This document shows positions 10,008 to 20,591 of a stretch of 64,000 nucleotides of DNA, in pieces (positions within the stretch are counted from its first letter, which is position 1; each line of letters starts with the position of its first letter). Position numbers and translations under genes: made by a program. This stretch comes from Isoetes taiwanensis (taxonomy: Eukaryota > Streptophyta > Lycopodiopsida > Isoetales > Isoetaceae). A model generated the notes under the pieces. That model ran no database searches, was not told where the DNA came from, and saw nothing but the letters and a program-made list of their open reading frames with translations. The stretch is from contig JAJEKV010000096.1 of NCBI GenBank assembly GCA_021234155.1, positions 3,781,678 to 3,845,677 on the forward strand, in the 5' to 3' direction.

Positions 10008-10675
10008 TCACTTTGAATGCCGACCGCCTACAAACCCGAACCGGGACGTCTTTTTCCCTTCGAGATCTTCCTCGGACTTCCAAATGAACAACTCACCGGG
10101 CCGATCGCTAAAGGGATGACATCCGGCAGCATTGGATCTGCAGCGAGGATGTCGCACCATCGAGGTTCGGGGATCTCCAAATGTGTGCGGATTAAATTCC
10201 ACGTGGTTGAACAAGGCGGCATCTCCCGTGCAAACCTTCAGCCCGTCTAATGTCCAAAGCAGAAATTGTGTGATATTCCCAACCGATAATACCGAGCCCG
10301 GCCGCTCCATTTTTCGTGCCCCTCTCCGTGGAAATCGATCTGATCATCCGGATCCATTATTGGGGAGTCGACCATATCTTCGTCTCCTTAGCACATCCGA
10401 TTCCTCCCGTGGTGTCATCTTCCCCGTCTTTGTTTTTGGTGGACTTTTTGTGTATGAACCACAACTTCATTCCCCCCATCAGAGTGTTGTAGAGTCTTCA
10501 AAGACAAAAGAAGTGAAGCTCCCCTCAGATTGAACAGTTTTTCCCCGACTCGGAAATCTCCATACCAAGCTCCACGGATGTTAGGGTTTTGGCCTCCTTC
10601 ATCCCTTCCATCCTTCCACCCAAGGTTCGACAATTTAAAGGCGCCGGCCTTTTTTTTGCCCTTAGCCTTGCTCAT
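10008..10675 (-). pseudogene. Unrecognised minus-strand gene fragment with MSKAKGKKK start
   Basis: A frame starting at ATG 10675 reads MSKAKGKKKAGAFKLSNLGW and continues to about 10415, basic then mixed. A second frame (10310-10008) reads through GNITQFLLWTLDGLKVCTG and FNHVEFNPHTFGDP to FIWKSEEDLEGKK. The two look like consecutive parts of one protein separated by frameshift or intron. It could be the N-terminus of the long minus-strand gene whose C-terminal exons encode the FCP1-like domain, since strand and order fit, but no continuous frame proves it. I recognise no domain. Confidence 0.35.
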
Positions 10676-12029
10676 GGAAGAGTGAGAATAATTTGAAACC
10701 GCTAATTTTTGGTGTGATAGAACTTACTCTTTCCGGCGTCCCCGACATGTAGTGTTAAATGCTTCGAATCAAGCGCTGAGAGATCGGAGAGCACAACACC
10801 GATTTTCTTTGTACTTGTCTCCCTGAGCTCTTCTTGTCCCTTTGGTGTAGAAACAGATCTTTCTCCTTCCCACTTGTCGATACCTCGACATACCACCAAG
10901 AATCTGGCTGGCGTTTCAGAAGCTCGTCTCCGGTCCCTCGATGATCGAAGAATGGAGTTCGCCGATGATCACCGGTGAGTCCGAGGTGAATGCCGCAAGA
11001 AGAAAGGATGGATCGCTTAAGGTATTCCGACAAAAGAAAAACCTCGTGAGCTCACACGGGGTGTTTGTCTTCTTCTTCTTCTTTGTCGGCCGTAGAAGCA
11101 TCCCCTCCGGCGAGGCCTTCTTGGGCCAGAGTCGCCATGTCTCAGATGCCCCCTCATCTTCTTCCCGATCGGACCCCTCTCAGAATTAAGTTTCCTCCCA
11201 GGCCAGTGAGTTTTAGGACCGCATGTAAAAAAGATCGGGCGTGTTCTTTAGTTTGAATTTAAGGACATGCAATCATTTATAAAAACCGGGCTAAGGGTAC
11301 AAAGACGGTCGGCTTTAGCCCCCAAACACTATTTCGAAATTTAATCACATCAAGGGACTAAGTGAGCGGAGCGTGTTTATCTTCCTCTGCGCATTGGGGA
11401 CCTCGAGTTGGAGGGGAGCATCGACCGTAGTTTACTTTCGAATGGCGCCCAGCGACGCTGTAAGTCGCTAATGCCGGCCTTGCATATGTGTTTTTTTCCC
11501 CGACCGTCCCTATTGCAAGCGATGATTTGATCGATGAGCACGAGCTAAGGTAGGAAGCGGAGAGGAGCCGCGGAATCTGAACTCTACATCTGCGGCGCCA
11601 TGGAATGGGGATACGCCGAATCGTAGTGATACAAGTATTAGATGCGAATACACTCTTGATGAGACCGGCGAAGAAGCAAAGACTCTAGGTGAGGTCGCGG
11701 GATCCGTGATACAATGGGCCCAAGGAATTACTAGCGTGAAGAGGTGAGTTTGAGAGATGCCTATGTTATTTAAACGTAGAACATGCCGCCCGTGTTTAAA
11801 TAATGGAACCGCCGATAAGCTCGACGGATTCATCGTTTCCTTGTCCAAAGATTTTTCAGCCGAGATGATTTACTCGGGTTGAGAGATGCTTTCGGCAAAG
11901 GAAACAATGGATCGAGGTTAATGAACAGTTTCCGCTTTTAGGTGTCTTTTTCATGGAGTGTTTTCTTGGAATGTTGTACATAGATCGGGCTAGGTCTAAG
12001 GCCCGGAGATGCGGTTCAAATGCATCCTC
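10676..12029. other. Interior of 18.6-kb element, no recognisable gene
   Basis: Only short, mutually inconsistent frames are present. No LTR, TIR, tRNA or known domain was recognised. Confidence 0.5.
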
Positions 12030-13110
12030 TTGTAGTTAGTCGGAGGGGCCTCCACCCAACCGAACCACTCCTCTCGCAATATTCGAGGAAGATGGTTCGA
12101 AGGAGAGTGGCTCTCGCATTGTGGCTAGAGGCACTTGGGACTAAAAACAGGAGAATACAAAGTGCATGGTTGTAGAGAATGCAAGCCTTGGCTTCCTCTC
12201 ACGTGGTTTCTCTGTGGTTAGTTGTAGAGGCCTCCACCGGTCGAGCCCCTCCCCTCGCAATATTCGGCGAAGATGGTTCAAGGAGAGTGACTCGACTAGG
12301 TAGAGGCCACCTGCGACCACAATGTGAGAATTGGTCGGCTAGAGGATTCTCGACTAGCTTGAGTCGAGAATCATTGTTTTCCCCGTGTCTACATTCTCGA
12401 CTTCGCAAATTCGAGAATGCCTTAAGCATCGAGAACTCGGAGGAGTACACATGGAGTGCGGTTGGGTAAGGCATTCCCGACTTTCATGACCGAAGAATGC
12501 ATCTGACAAGCTCGTGGTTTCCCACGTGGGTTCTAAAGAGTGGGCTATGACGATCAAAACAACTTCCCTTCCGCCAATGTCAGGAAGATAGAAGGAGAGT
12601 TGTTAAGACTGTCTAGCCAGCCAGTGCACTAGAGGCGGCGTTTTCTCCGACTCACGAGTCGAGAAAGCGGCCAGCACCTCTGTGGTTAGTTGCCGAGGCC
12701 TCCACCCAATCGAGGCCCATCCCCTTCGCAATATTCAGACGAAGATGGTTCGAAGGAGACAGTCTTTGATTGGGTAGAGGCCATCGCGACCACAATAAAG
12801 GAGAATTGGGTTGCTAAGAGTTGGCTGCGGTGAGGCAGGTGAAAACCACTTCCCGCGCAATGTCCGAGGAAGATAGGAGAGTGGTTAAGATCGTCTCTTA
12901 CAGCCAGCTCTAGAGTGCACTAGAGCACCTCGTTTTTCTTGACTCCACGAAGTCGAGCCAGCACCTCTCGGTGGTTAGTCGCCAGGCCTCCCACCCGTCC
13001 GGAGCAGTCCCTTCGCGAATATTCGATGAGCATAGTTCGGCGAGAGTGGCCTCGTTTCCCGTGGAGGGTACAAGGCGACCGCAAAGGACCATTGGCGGGG
13101 ATCACATTCT
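12030..13110 (+). repeat. Higher-order module array (GGTTAGT...CCTCCACC units)
   Basis: Four diverged copies of a roughly 120-bp module (GGTTAGT, GGCCTCCACC, CGCAATATTC, GAAGATGGTTC, GAGAGTG) begin near 12037, 12214, 12682 and 12970. A second module (AACTTCCC...CAATGTC...GAAGATA, then GTTAAGA and AGTGCACTAGAG) occurs at about 12560 and 12840. Palindromes separate them. The last two full units repeat at about 288 bp. Copies differ by many small indels. Confidence 0.7.
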
Positions 13111-14449
13111 CGACTCACGAACGAAGGTCGCAGCTAGCCGTTCTAAACAATGTGAAGACATTGGGTAGCTTGTGCAATCCCCGAATCGCCAAGTCGAATC
13201 CCTCAACCCAACCAGCGGTCAGTGTACACTCCCTCTTCTACCTCGCTGGTCGAGAAGAAGGCCCCAGACTTCTGGATCGTGGCAAAGTATGTATTCTCAA
13301 CTCACCACTCCCATACGCATGTCTCCCCGTTAGATTTCTTTGTGAGTTAGAAATGGAGATTCCGTGAAGCAATTCCTATTCTTAGTTCTTCTTTGGGAGA
13401 AAAGACATTCCTAGTTATGTTACTGTTAATGCTCTGCAATATCTTACTTCCTAACACCGGTCTCGATGATTTCTATCTCGGTTGCTTGCTACTACTCTAA
13501 CCACTATTCTCACTTGTGCACATACAATGTATTCAATTCAACCACAAGCAAGAAAAAAAGATAACAAAAAAATAAAAAACAATACAAAGGGAAAACAGAT
13601 AACGAGAGAGATTAGTGAGATTAATGAGAAAACAGAGAACAAGCGGGAGAACAAGAGAAAATGAGATTAAAAAGGGTATGATATTACAAAACATACCCGG
13701 AAGATTTGCTTGGATGAGGAGGAGGCTTCCGTGTTCTGGTTCCATGTGGGTATAGTGGATTAAGCAAAGCGTGAATAAGGATTTGTCGGTCAGAAATTGT
13801 ATCAGGGGATTAATAAGAGCCTCTAACAACAGAATATAAGTAAAAATGCACTAAAGGACTTACGTAAAAACTAAAAAGCAGCACTAAAAGGGCCTCACTT
13901 TCTTCTCAGCGGTAACGCACTCGAACAATGAATCTGCGGAGAACCGGTGGCTGAAGCCGTCCCGATCCGTCGACCAAAGCCTTTGGCATATAAGATGGCC
14001 TTGGAATCGCTTCGGTTCGATCGATCACCGATCGGAAAAGCGGGCACTTGAGGAAAACACAGAGCTCGAAGAGTGATCAGAAAAAACAGGGGAGGAAGAA
14101 TGGTCGGGGGGGAGAGGAAGAGGGTGCAGTTAATTCTGGCTGCACCCTCGAACCTCATAAAAGTGCAATAATAAACTTCTGTCACATGTGGGCCATGCCC
14201 TCCATGACGTGGCAGTGCGGATTGCTGACATGGCCACGGTTTCAGCCTCTGAAGAGGCGCCACGTGGCCGTGACAAGATATGAAAGGGTAGGTTATATGT
14301 TTATATATGTTATCTTATGTATTTAATAAGGTTTCAATGGTTATATATGGTTACAATGTTTACATATGGTTTAGAATGAGTGTGGTTGTATGCTTTAATA
14401 TGGTTATATGATTTTAGTTAATATGGTTGTATGATTTAATATGGTTATA
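13111..14449. other. Interior sequence, ending in AT-rich ATATGGTT-type repeats
   Basis: No gene is recognised. 13550-13680 is A/G-rich low complexity. From about 14290 the sequence becomes a degenerate array of (T)ATATGGTT-like units, which resumes at 17361-17440 after the Helitron-like element, so the array is the insertion target. Confidence 0.55.
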
Positions 14450-17360
14450 TCTTATATTATAATGTTATACCGTAATTCTTGGATCAAGCCCTAATTTGAG
14501 ATCATCTGAGTGCATCCGAAGGCCGAGATTTATTGCACGACTTACTATCACCATGATTGGTCGTACTTTGATCTCTTAAGGGGAAAGGGTAAAGGAAAAA
14601 GGGGGGAAAGGAAAAAGGGAAGAGACAAGAGAGAATGTGAAGGGCGAAAAGGCACGGGAAAAGGGAGAAAAGCAAAGGGAAAAGGGTGGGGATAAGAGAA
14701 GAGAAAAAAGCATGAAAAAATGAAAAGGGAAAGAATAAAGAAAAGGGAAGGGGGAAAAGGTACCTGGAGAAAGAGCATGAGGGAAAAGGGAAGAGATAAA
14801 GTGGTAAAGGGAAGAGGAAAGGGCACTGGAAAAAAAAGGAAGAAGGAAAGATTGAAGAAAGGGGAAAAGAGAGGAGAAAAAAAGCATTGAAAAAGGGAAG
14901 TAAAAAAGGGCATGGGAAAAGGGAGAACAGCGTTGAAGAAAGAGGAAAAAGGAAGGGAAAAATGGCATAGGAAAAGGAAACGGAAAAAGAAAAGGAAAGG
15001 GAAAAGGAAAAAGAAAAGAAAAAAGGAAAAAGAAAAAGAGAGAGGGAAATGGAGGGAAAAAAGTGAATCGAGAAAAGGGGAAGACTAAAAGGTTGGGAAA
15101 ATGAGGAAGAGGGAAGGGAAAAGGGAGAACAAGAAAAGGATGGGGAGAAGGGAAGAAATAAGGGAAAGTGAGAAGAAAGAAAAAGGAAAGGGAAAAGGGG
15201 GAAAGGGAACATAAAAAAAAGGCATGAGAAAAAGGGAAAAATGTAAACAAGAAAAGGGAAGGGGGAAAGGGCATGATATAAAAGGGAAGAGGAAAATGGC
15301 GAAGAAATAGAAAAAATAAAAGGAAAAAAAAAGGGGAAGAAAGAAAAGGTGGGAAAAGGAGGAAAATAAGAAAAGAAAACAAATGTGGAAATGCATGGGA
15401 AAAGGGAAAAGGAAAAAGGAAAATGAAAGGAAGGAAAAAGGGCACGAGGAAAGGATCGGGAAAGGAGGAAAACAAGAAAAAAATCCATTAGGAAAGGGAA
15501 GCAGGGGAGCGAGGGAAAAGGGGAAGAAAACATGGGAAGAGGAAAAGAGAAAATAAAAAGGAAGGGGGAAAAGAAGAAAAAATCACACGGGAAAAAGAGA
15601 AGTGGGAAAGGGTGGGAAAAGGAGGAAAAGGAAAGCACAGGAAAAATAGAAAGAAGAAAGGGGTGGAAAAAAAGGGAAGGGAAAAAGAGCGTAAGAGAAG
15701 AGAAATGGAAAAGAAAAAAGGAGGGAAAAGGGAAAAAGGTGGAGGGGGTGGGAAAAGAGGAAAATGGGAAAAGGGAAGAGAAAAAGGGAACATAGAAAAC
15801 GGGAAGGGAGAAAGGGTGAGGAGATGGGAAAAAGGAAGGTAAAAAGGGCATGGAAAACGGGAAGGGAAAAAAAAGGAGGAGAAAAGGGCACCCAAAAAAA
15901 GGAAGAGCGAAAGGCTGGAAATGGAGGGAAAGATAAGGGAAAAAGGTAAACAAGAAAAGGGAAGGGGGAAAGGGCATGAGATAAAAAGGAAGAGGAAAAT
16001 GGCGAAGAAATAGAAAAAAAAGGGGGAAGAGAGAAAGCGTGGAAAAAGGAGGAAAATAAGTATAGGAAAATAAGAAAAGAAAACAATGTGGAAAGGCATG
16101 GGAAAAGGGAAAAGGAAAAGGAAAGGAAGGAAAAAGGGCATGGAAAACGGGAGAGGAAAAAGAAAAAAGGAGGAGAAAAGGGCACCCAAAAAAAGGAAGA
16201 GCGAAAGGCTGGGAAATGGAGGAAAAGATAAGGGAAAATAGGCATGGAAAAAAGCGACACTAAAAGATTGAGGAAAAGAGAAGACATGGAAAAAGGGTGG
16301 GGAAAAGAGAAGGCATGGAAAAAGGTGAAGGGAAAGGGAGAAGGGCATGGAAAAAGGAGAAGAAGGAAAGGGTGGGGAAAGGAGGAAAAGGAAAGGGAAA
16401 AAGGTTATCGGAAAAAGGGAAGAGGGAAAGGAAGGAACGGGGTGGGGATACGGGAAAAGGGAAAAGAGGAAAATAGGAAAAGGGAAGAGAAAAAGGGAAC
16501 ATAGAAAACGGGAAGGGAGAAAGGGTGAGGAGATGGGAAAAGGGAAGGTAAAAAGGGCATGGAAAACGGGAAGGGAAAAAAAAAGGAGGAGAAAAGGGCA
16601 CCCAAAAAAAGGAAGAGCGAAAGGCTGGAAATGGAGGGAAAGATAAGGGAAAAAGGTAAACAAGAAAAGGGAAGGGGGAAAGGGCATGAGATAAAAAGGA
16701 AGAGGAAAATGGCGAAGAAATAGAAAAAAAAAAGGGAAAGAGAGAAAGGGTGGAAAAAGGAGGAAAATAAGTATAGGAAAATAAGAAAAGAAAACAATGT
16801 GGAAAGGCATGGGAAAAGGGAAAAGGAAAAGGAAATGAAGGAAAAAGGGCATGGAAAACGAGAGAGGAAAAAGAAAAAAGGAGGAGAAAAGGGCACCCAA
16901 AAAAAGGAAGAGCGAAAGGCTGGGAAATGGAGGAAAAGATAAGGGAAAATAGGCATGGAAAAAAGCGACACTAAAAGATTGAGGAAAAGAGAAGACATGG
17001 AAAAAGGGTGGGGAAAAGAGAAGGCATGGAAAAAGGTGAAGGGAAAGGGAGAAGGGCATGGAAAAAGGAGAAGAAGGAAAGGGTGGGGAAAGGAGGAAAA
17101 GGAAAGGGAAAAAGGTTATCGGAAAAAGGGAAGACGGAAAGGAAGGAACGGGGTGGGGAAACAAGGAAATATATGCGAAAAAACGGGAAAAAATTGAAAA
17201 GAAAAAGAAACGTGTATAGAAAATAAGAAAAAGTGAAATACGGGATAGAGCAAAACGGAAAGGGAAACAGAAAGGGAAAGGTATAGGGCTTTTCTCACTA
17301 CAGCCAAAAACATTTATAGGCTCTCAACTTACGCCCAGCAATGTTGGGTACCATTACTAG
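14450..17360 (+). mobile_element. Non-autonomous Helitron-like element with purine-rich core (H1)
   Basis: It starts TCTTATATTATAATG after an A at 14449 and ends CATTACTAG before a T at 17361, the Helitron pattern of TC...CTAG inserted between A and T. An imperfect hairpin (GCCCAGC-AAT-GTTGGGT, 17333-17349) lies 11 bp before the end. About 130 bp at the 5' end and about 150 bp at the 3' end match element H2 (59037-60394). The interior from about 14578 to 17280 is almost pure A/G on the plus strand. There is no Rep/helicase gene. Long minus-strand frames in it are low-complexity artefacts. Confidence 0.8.
15761..17180 (+). repeat. Tandem duplication of about 710 bp within purine tract
   Basis: Distinctive stretches recur 709-711 bp apart, for example AAAGCGACACTAAAAGATTG at about 16251 and 16962. 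The motif GGGCACCCAAAAAAAGGAAG occurs near 15887, 16183, 16597 and 16891. Confidence 0.8.
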
Positions 17361-17469
17361 TTTAATATGTTTGTATGGTTTTATATGGTTCATATGGTCA
17401 TATTTGTGGTGTTTGGGGCTATATGGTTTTAATGTGAGCTTTTTCATTCAGGGAGCATGTGAGATGAGT

Positions 17470-20391
17470 AAAATGGAGCCAGGGAAGTCCAGCAGAGGCC
17501 ATTGCCCTAGGCTCCAATGGAGGAAGATGGGTTGCCTTTTGTTGCACCCTTTGCAAACTGCAACTACGGTATTTGGCAGAGGGCATAATAACTGCAGCTT
17601 GATCCATTTGATAGTGTGAATGATGAGAGGTTGGGAGATGAACATCTTGGAGTTGGCATTGTGAAGCTTCTTATCGGGTTGATACAATCATGTCCCGGGA
17701 AGCTCTAGTGATTGCATTGTGTGCTCGGGGCTCCGGAGTCCCGAGCTCGGTTGAGATGGCCAATTAGATATATTACACACAAGAATGGTGATACTCTAGA
17801 ATGCCCTCTTCGAACTACACACCCCAAGGCCCACCCAAGGCCATGTGGAAGATTTGGTGGTCGATGAGCATCCTTTGATCACAAGGAAGAGACGCTATGT
17901 CTTTCATAAAAAGGCGACCAAAAGGGTGCCCAAGAGGCCTAGAAGTGACAAATATTTAGAAAGGATGGAAAGTATGGCACCAACCAAAGAAAACACGGAG
18001 GCCATTAGGGGACAAGAGTGTTGCAACCTAGATTGCACAAAGGCAAAGACAATGTGGATGACCTCGTGCGAGATAAGGTCCCAATACATTGGACAGCTTC
18101 AAAAAGATAGGATTAATTTCATTTACTCCTTGTGTAGGAATTCCAGCTATGATGAAAACACGGGGCTGGCTACTATATCAATTGAGGGGCATGAAGGTAT
18201 GCATGAGAGCATTGAGATGGATTCTTGGGGTGAGCAAGTCTTCATTTTACGATCTTTGGGAGCAGGTTAGAAAAAGGCACACTTTGTTCCAACATGGTAA
18301 TGCACTCACTTTGAAACCTAGAGCAAATACTCTAAAGGCCATTGCAGTCTTGAGAGCTTTGTGAGATACATGTCTCAATCTATGCCCCACAAGTCGAAGG
18401 TGAACGAAAGCACGATTGTGCGAGTGGTGCAAAGAGTGTTGCCACAACACTATATCCAAAAGGAGTGCCTTAAGGAGGTCAACTCCATCCTAGAAACCAC
18501 TTTGGAGGTAGGCCTCTTTCTCAATCACATTTCAGCAAGTTATGGAGCACTCACTTCTCGGACGTGAGTGTCCTACAACACATGCCATTCTCAAAGTGCA
18601 ACACTTGCATTCAACTCAAGGATACACTTGCATCAACTGCAATAGAGAAAGAAAGAATGGCAATTAGGGAGCAATTTGCAGATCACCAAAGGGACCAAAT
18701 ATCATGTAGACAGTTGTATTGGCAGTGGAGAACATTTTTACGAGATGCAAATGGACAAATTTTTGTGTATAATTCATGATAAGATGGACCAACACAAGAC
18801 TTTCTTGCCAAAGCTAGATCCTTTACCCAAGCGTTGTCAAAACGCTTTTTGATAAAAGTAAGTCCGGGCGGGTGTATTAACACATGGTCATGGAACTGGA
18901 ACATATGGTCATTTTGTGCTTGATCTATGGAGAGATGATCCAAACTTCCATGTGAGCTCTATTTTCAAGTGCCTGAGAACACTAGAGAAAGGATCGATAG
19001 AAGGGAGGAGGTATTCCCCTTCAAAGACCCATTTTGAGGCTTTGATGGATGATCAACCGCTTTGTTACCAAAGGCGGATAAAAAGCTCACATCCAAGGTG
19101 TCTAGTGAATCAAGGAGGACTTGGGATGATTTCCCCTTACTTGAGAAATCACCGCCTGAGGAGCTATGTGTTTCAGTTGGACAACCGTTGGAAAGAAAAA
19201 CAAGAATAGATGGATGTTTGGGGCAATGTCATACTTGGATGTGATGGGAGTATTCAAAGTTGTGAAAGTGGGATTCATGATGGTTGGGCATACGCATGAT
19301 GATATAGATGGATTCTTTGGAACTTTCTCCACCAAGCTCAAGAGAGAAAACGTGACCACTCTCCACGAACTAATGGATGTGTTTGAGAGCTGCATTGACC
19401 CCAACCCAATGGCTTTCTTGATGGATGAGGTTGCGGTTGGAAATCATTTGTAGAAGGATACTTGCTAGATGGTAAGGACCAGTTATTGACAGACACACAA
19501 AGCCACTTCAGTTCAAGTTTTGGGTTAGGGATGGAATACCAATCATGCAATATAAGTGGAGACCAGGTGACAAGTTGTGGATGCCCGTACAAGGTATCGA
19601 GTTGTGGCAAAGGGGTGCTCTTCTGGTGAAGTTCTCATTCCTAAAGGGCAGCCAAAACCACTACCTCCCTTCAAGGCAGATCAAAGACTCTAGCCAACCG
19701 GTGAAGGGCATCAAGGATTACATAACGCACCGGGATGATGTTCAAAATGGAAAGCACACCTCCACTCTTAAGAAAAATCAAATGGACTCCCCTAATCAAG
19801 TCTTTGGGAGAAAGTTGTGACATGCTTGGAACCCAACGACCATGTGGGAGGGAGCTAAGAGACGGGTTCTTGCCAGAGTCAAGATGGGAGGGTTCTCAAG
19901 GTGCAAGCACGTCTAAGAATGCTCACTTGGGTCCCAACAAGGGTTCCAAGTGGTTTGTGGGAAGTAAGGCCTCAAAGCCGAAGTGGTTTGATCTTCCTGA
20001 GTGGGATCCCTTTGAGGACATCAAGGAAGGATACTTTGTGCTAGTAAGGCCTGATGATGAGGACTGTCCAATATGGTTAGGGGTGGCACTCTCTGATGTA
20101 ACAACCACTATGCCTGATGGAGAGGAGTTGCGTCCTGGATTCCAAATTCAATATTGGGAGCCCATTGGGAGACACAAGAAGGGCAACTTGAAGGAGCAAT
20201 ACACTGACTGCTGGGAGAAGAAGTGGAGGGCAAATCATGCTGACCCTCAAAGGAGGGAATTGGTGGAGTGTGTGGTATGGTCATATCCAAGTTCTCACAT
20301 TGCAAAGGACAACACACACAAGATCCCAAGAAGGGAGATGGACAAGGCCATGAGCAACCTCCATGCTATATCCCTGTATGAGGGTACATAA
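17470..20391 (+). pseudogene. Decayed transposase-like gene (DUF7869-like) of the TIR element
   Basis: Blocks of one large protein run in order on the plus strand with frameshifts between them. They are: a Cys-rich N-part near 17505; CCNLDCTKAKT and RSQYIGQLQKDRINF (18018-18125); an HTH-like region near 18400; FSKCNTCIQLKDTL (18588-18630); DKMDQHKTFLPKL (18780-18822); and QLDN (19174-19185) followed by NKNRWMFGAMSYLDVMGVF and VGHTHDDIDGFFGTFSTKL (19283-19340). The order QLDN / NKNR / HTHDDID resembles the DUF7869-type proteins I recall from plants and oomycetes. The C-terminal 110 residues (EGYFVLVRPDD, IQYWEP) look like a small chromatin-reader-type beta fold. The gene ends near the right TIR, so it is the likely original transposase. 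Confidence 0.65.
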
Positions 20392-20562
20392 TATTGAGAA
20401 GTTTGAAAACTTTCTCAACTAGTGGTTTGTAAAATTTATGAGGAAAACAAGTAACCCAATTCTATGTGTGTCATGTGTAATTCTATTCAAGCAATCAATT
20501 CAGAAATTTCTTTTATGGTGTGTGAGTCCCATTTTCAGTCCGAGTCCCAAAATTCAAGATTT
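20392..20562. other. 3' flank of transposase before right TIR
   Basis: Short non-coding stretch. GGGACTC-type motifs (read on the minus strand) occur twice just inside the TIR. Confidence 0.5.
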
Positions 20563-20587
20563 GTCCCACTTTAATTAAATACGACTT
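20563..20587 (-). repeat. Right terminal inverted repeat of 18.6-kb element
   Basis: Exact reverse complement of 1978-2002, followed by the second AGAG at 20588-20591. Confidence 0.8.
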
Positions 20588-20591
20588 AGAG

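Larger units (their letters stand above)
5935..13125. repeat. Dispersed 24-bp palindrome family inside the 18.6-kb element
   Basis: A perfect palindrome whose half is TTTCTCGACTCG (followed by its reverse complement) occurs at 5935-5958 and 7728-7751, with a 22-bp core at 7675-7696 and a one-base variant at 6062-6085. Degenerate copies lie near 6172, 9448, 9510, 9563, 9622, 9683, 9740, 9791, 12347, 12394, 12472, 12642, 12930 and 13108, plus a half site near 2133. Two sit inside the 138-bp intron of the FCP1-like gene. Outside this element I do not see it in the window. Confidence 0.8.
1978..20587 (+). mobile_element. 18.6-kb composite TIR element inserted in chromovirus copy A
   Basis: The two ends are perfect 25-bp inverted repeats (1978-2002 and 20563-20587; outer half AAGTCGTATTTAATT), flanked by AGAG on each side. 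Left and right flanks are the two halves of ORF0a; with the element and one AGAG removed, the frame runs on without a stop into the part beginning at 20592. The interior holds a TR-GAG retroelement (2322-5352), a minus-strand multi-exon gene with an FCP1-like domain (6295 to about 7820, perhaps to 10675), about 19 short palindromes, a module array (12030-13110), a Helitron-like element (14450-17360) and a decayed transposase (17470-20391) ending about 170 bp from the right TIR. Minus the two nested elements it is about 12.7 kb. The superfamily is unassigned. Confidence 0.75.

Noticed and set aside
13533-13829. Minus-strand hydrophobic 98-residue frame as a membrane protein
   Set aside because: It overlaps an A/G-rich low-complexity stretch; Phe/Leu/Ile runs follow from base composition.
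14502-17164. Very long minus-strand frames (up to 558 residues) rich in Phe, Pro, Ser and Leu
   Set aside because: They are the translation of a nearly pure A/G plus strand; low complexity and open in several frames at once. The same holds for 59078-60344.
1981-20584. A TTAA or TTTAATTAAA target duplication for the 18.6-kb element
   Set aside because: TTAATTAA lies inside the inverted repeat. Placing the boundary there leaves extra bases and an in-frame stop in ORF0a, whereas AGAG outside the TIR restores the frame.
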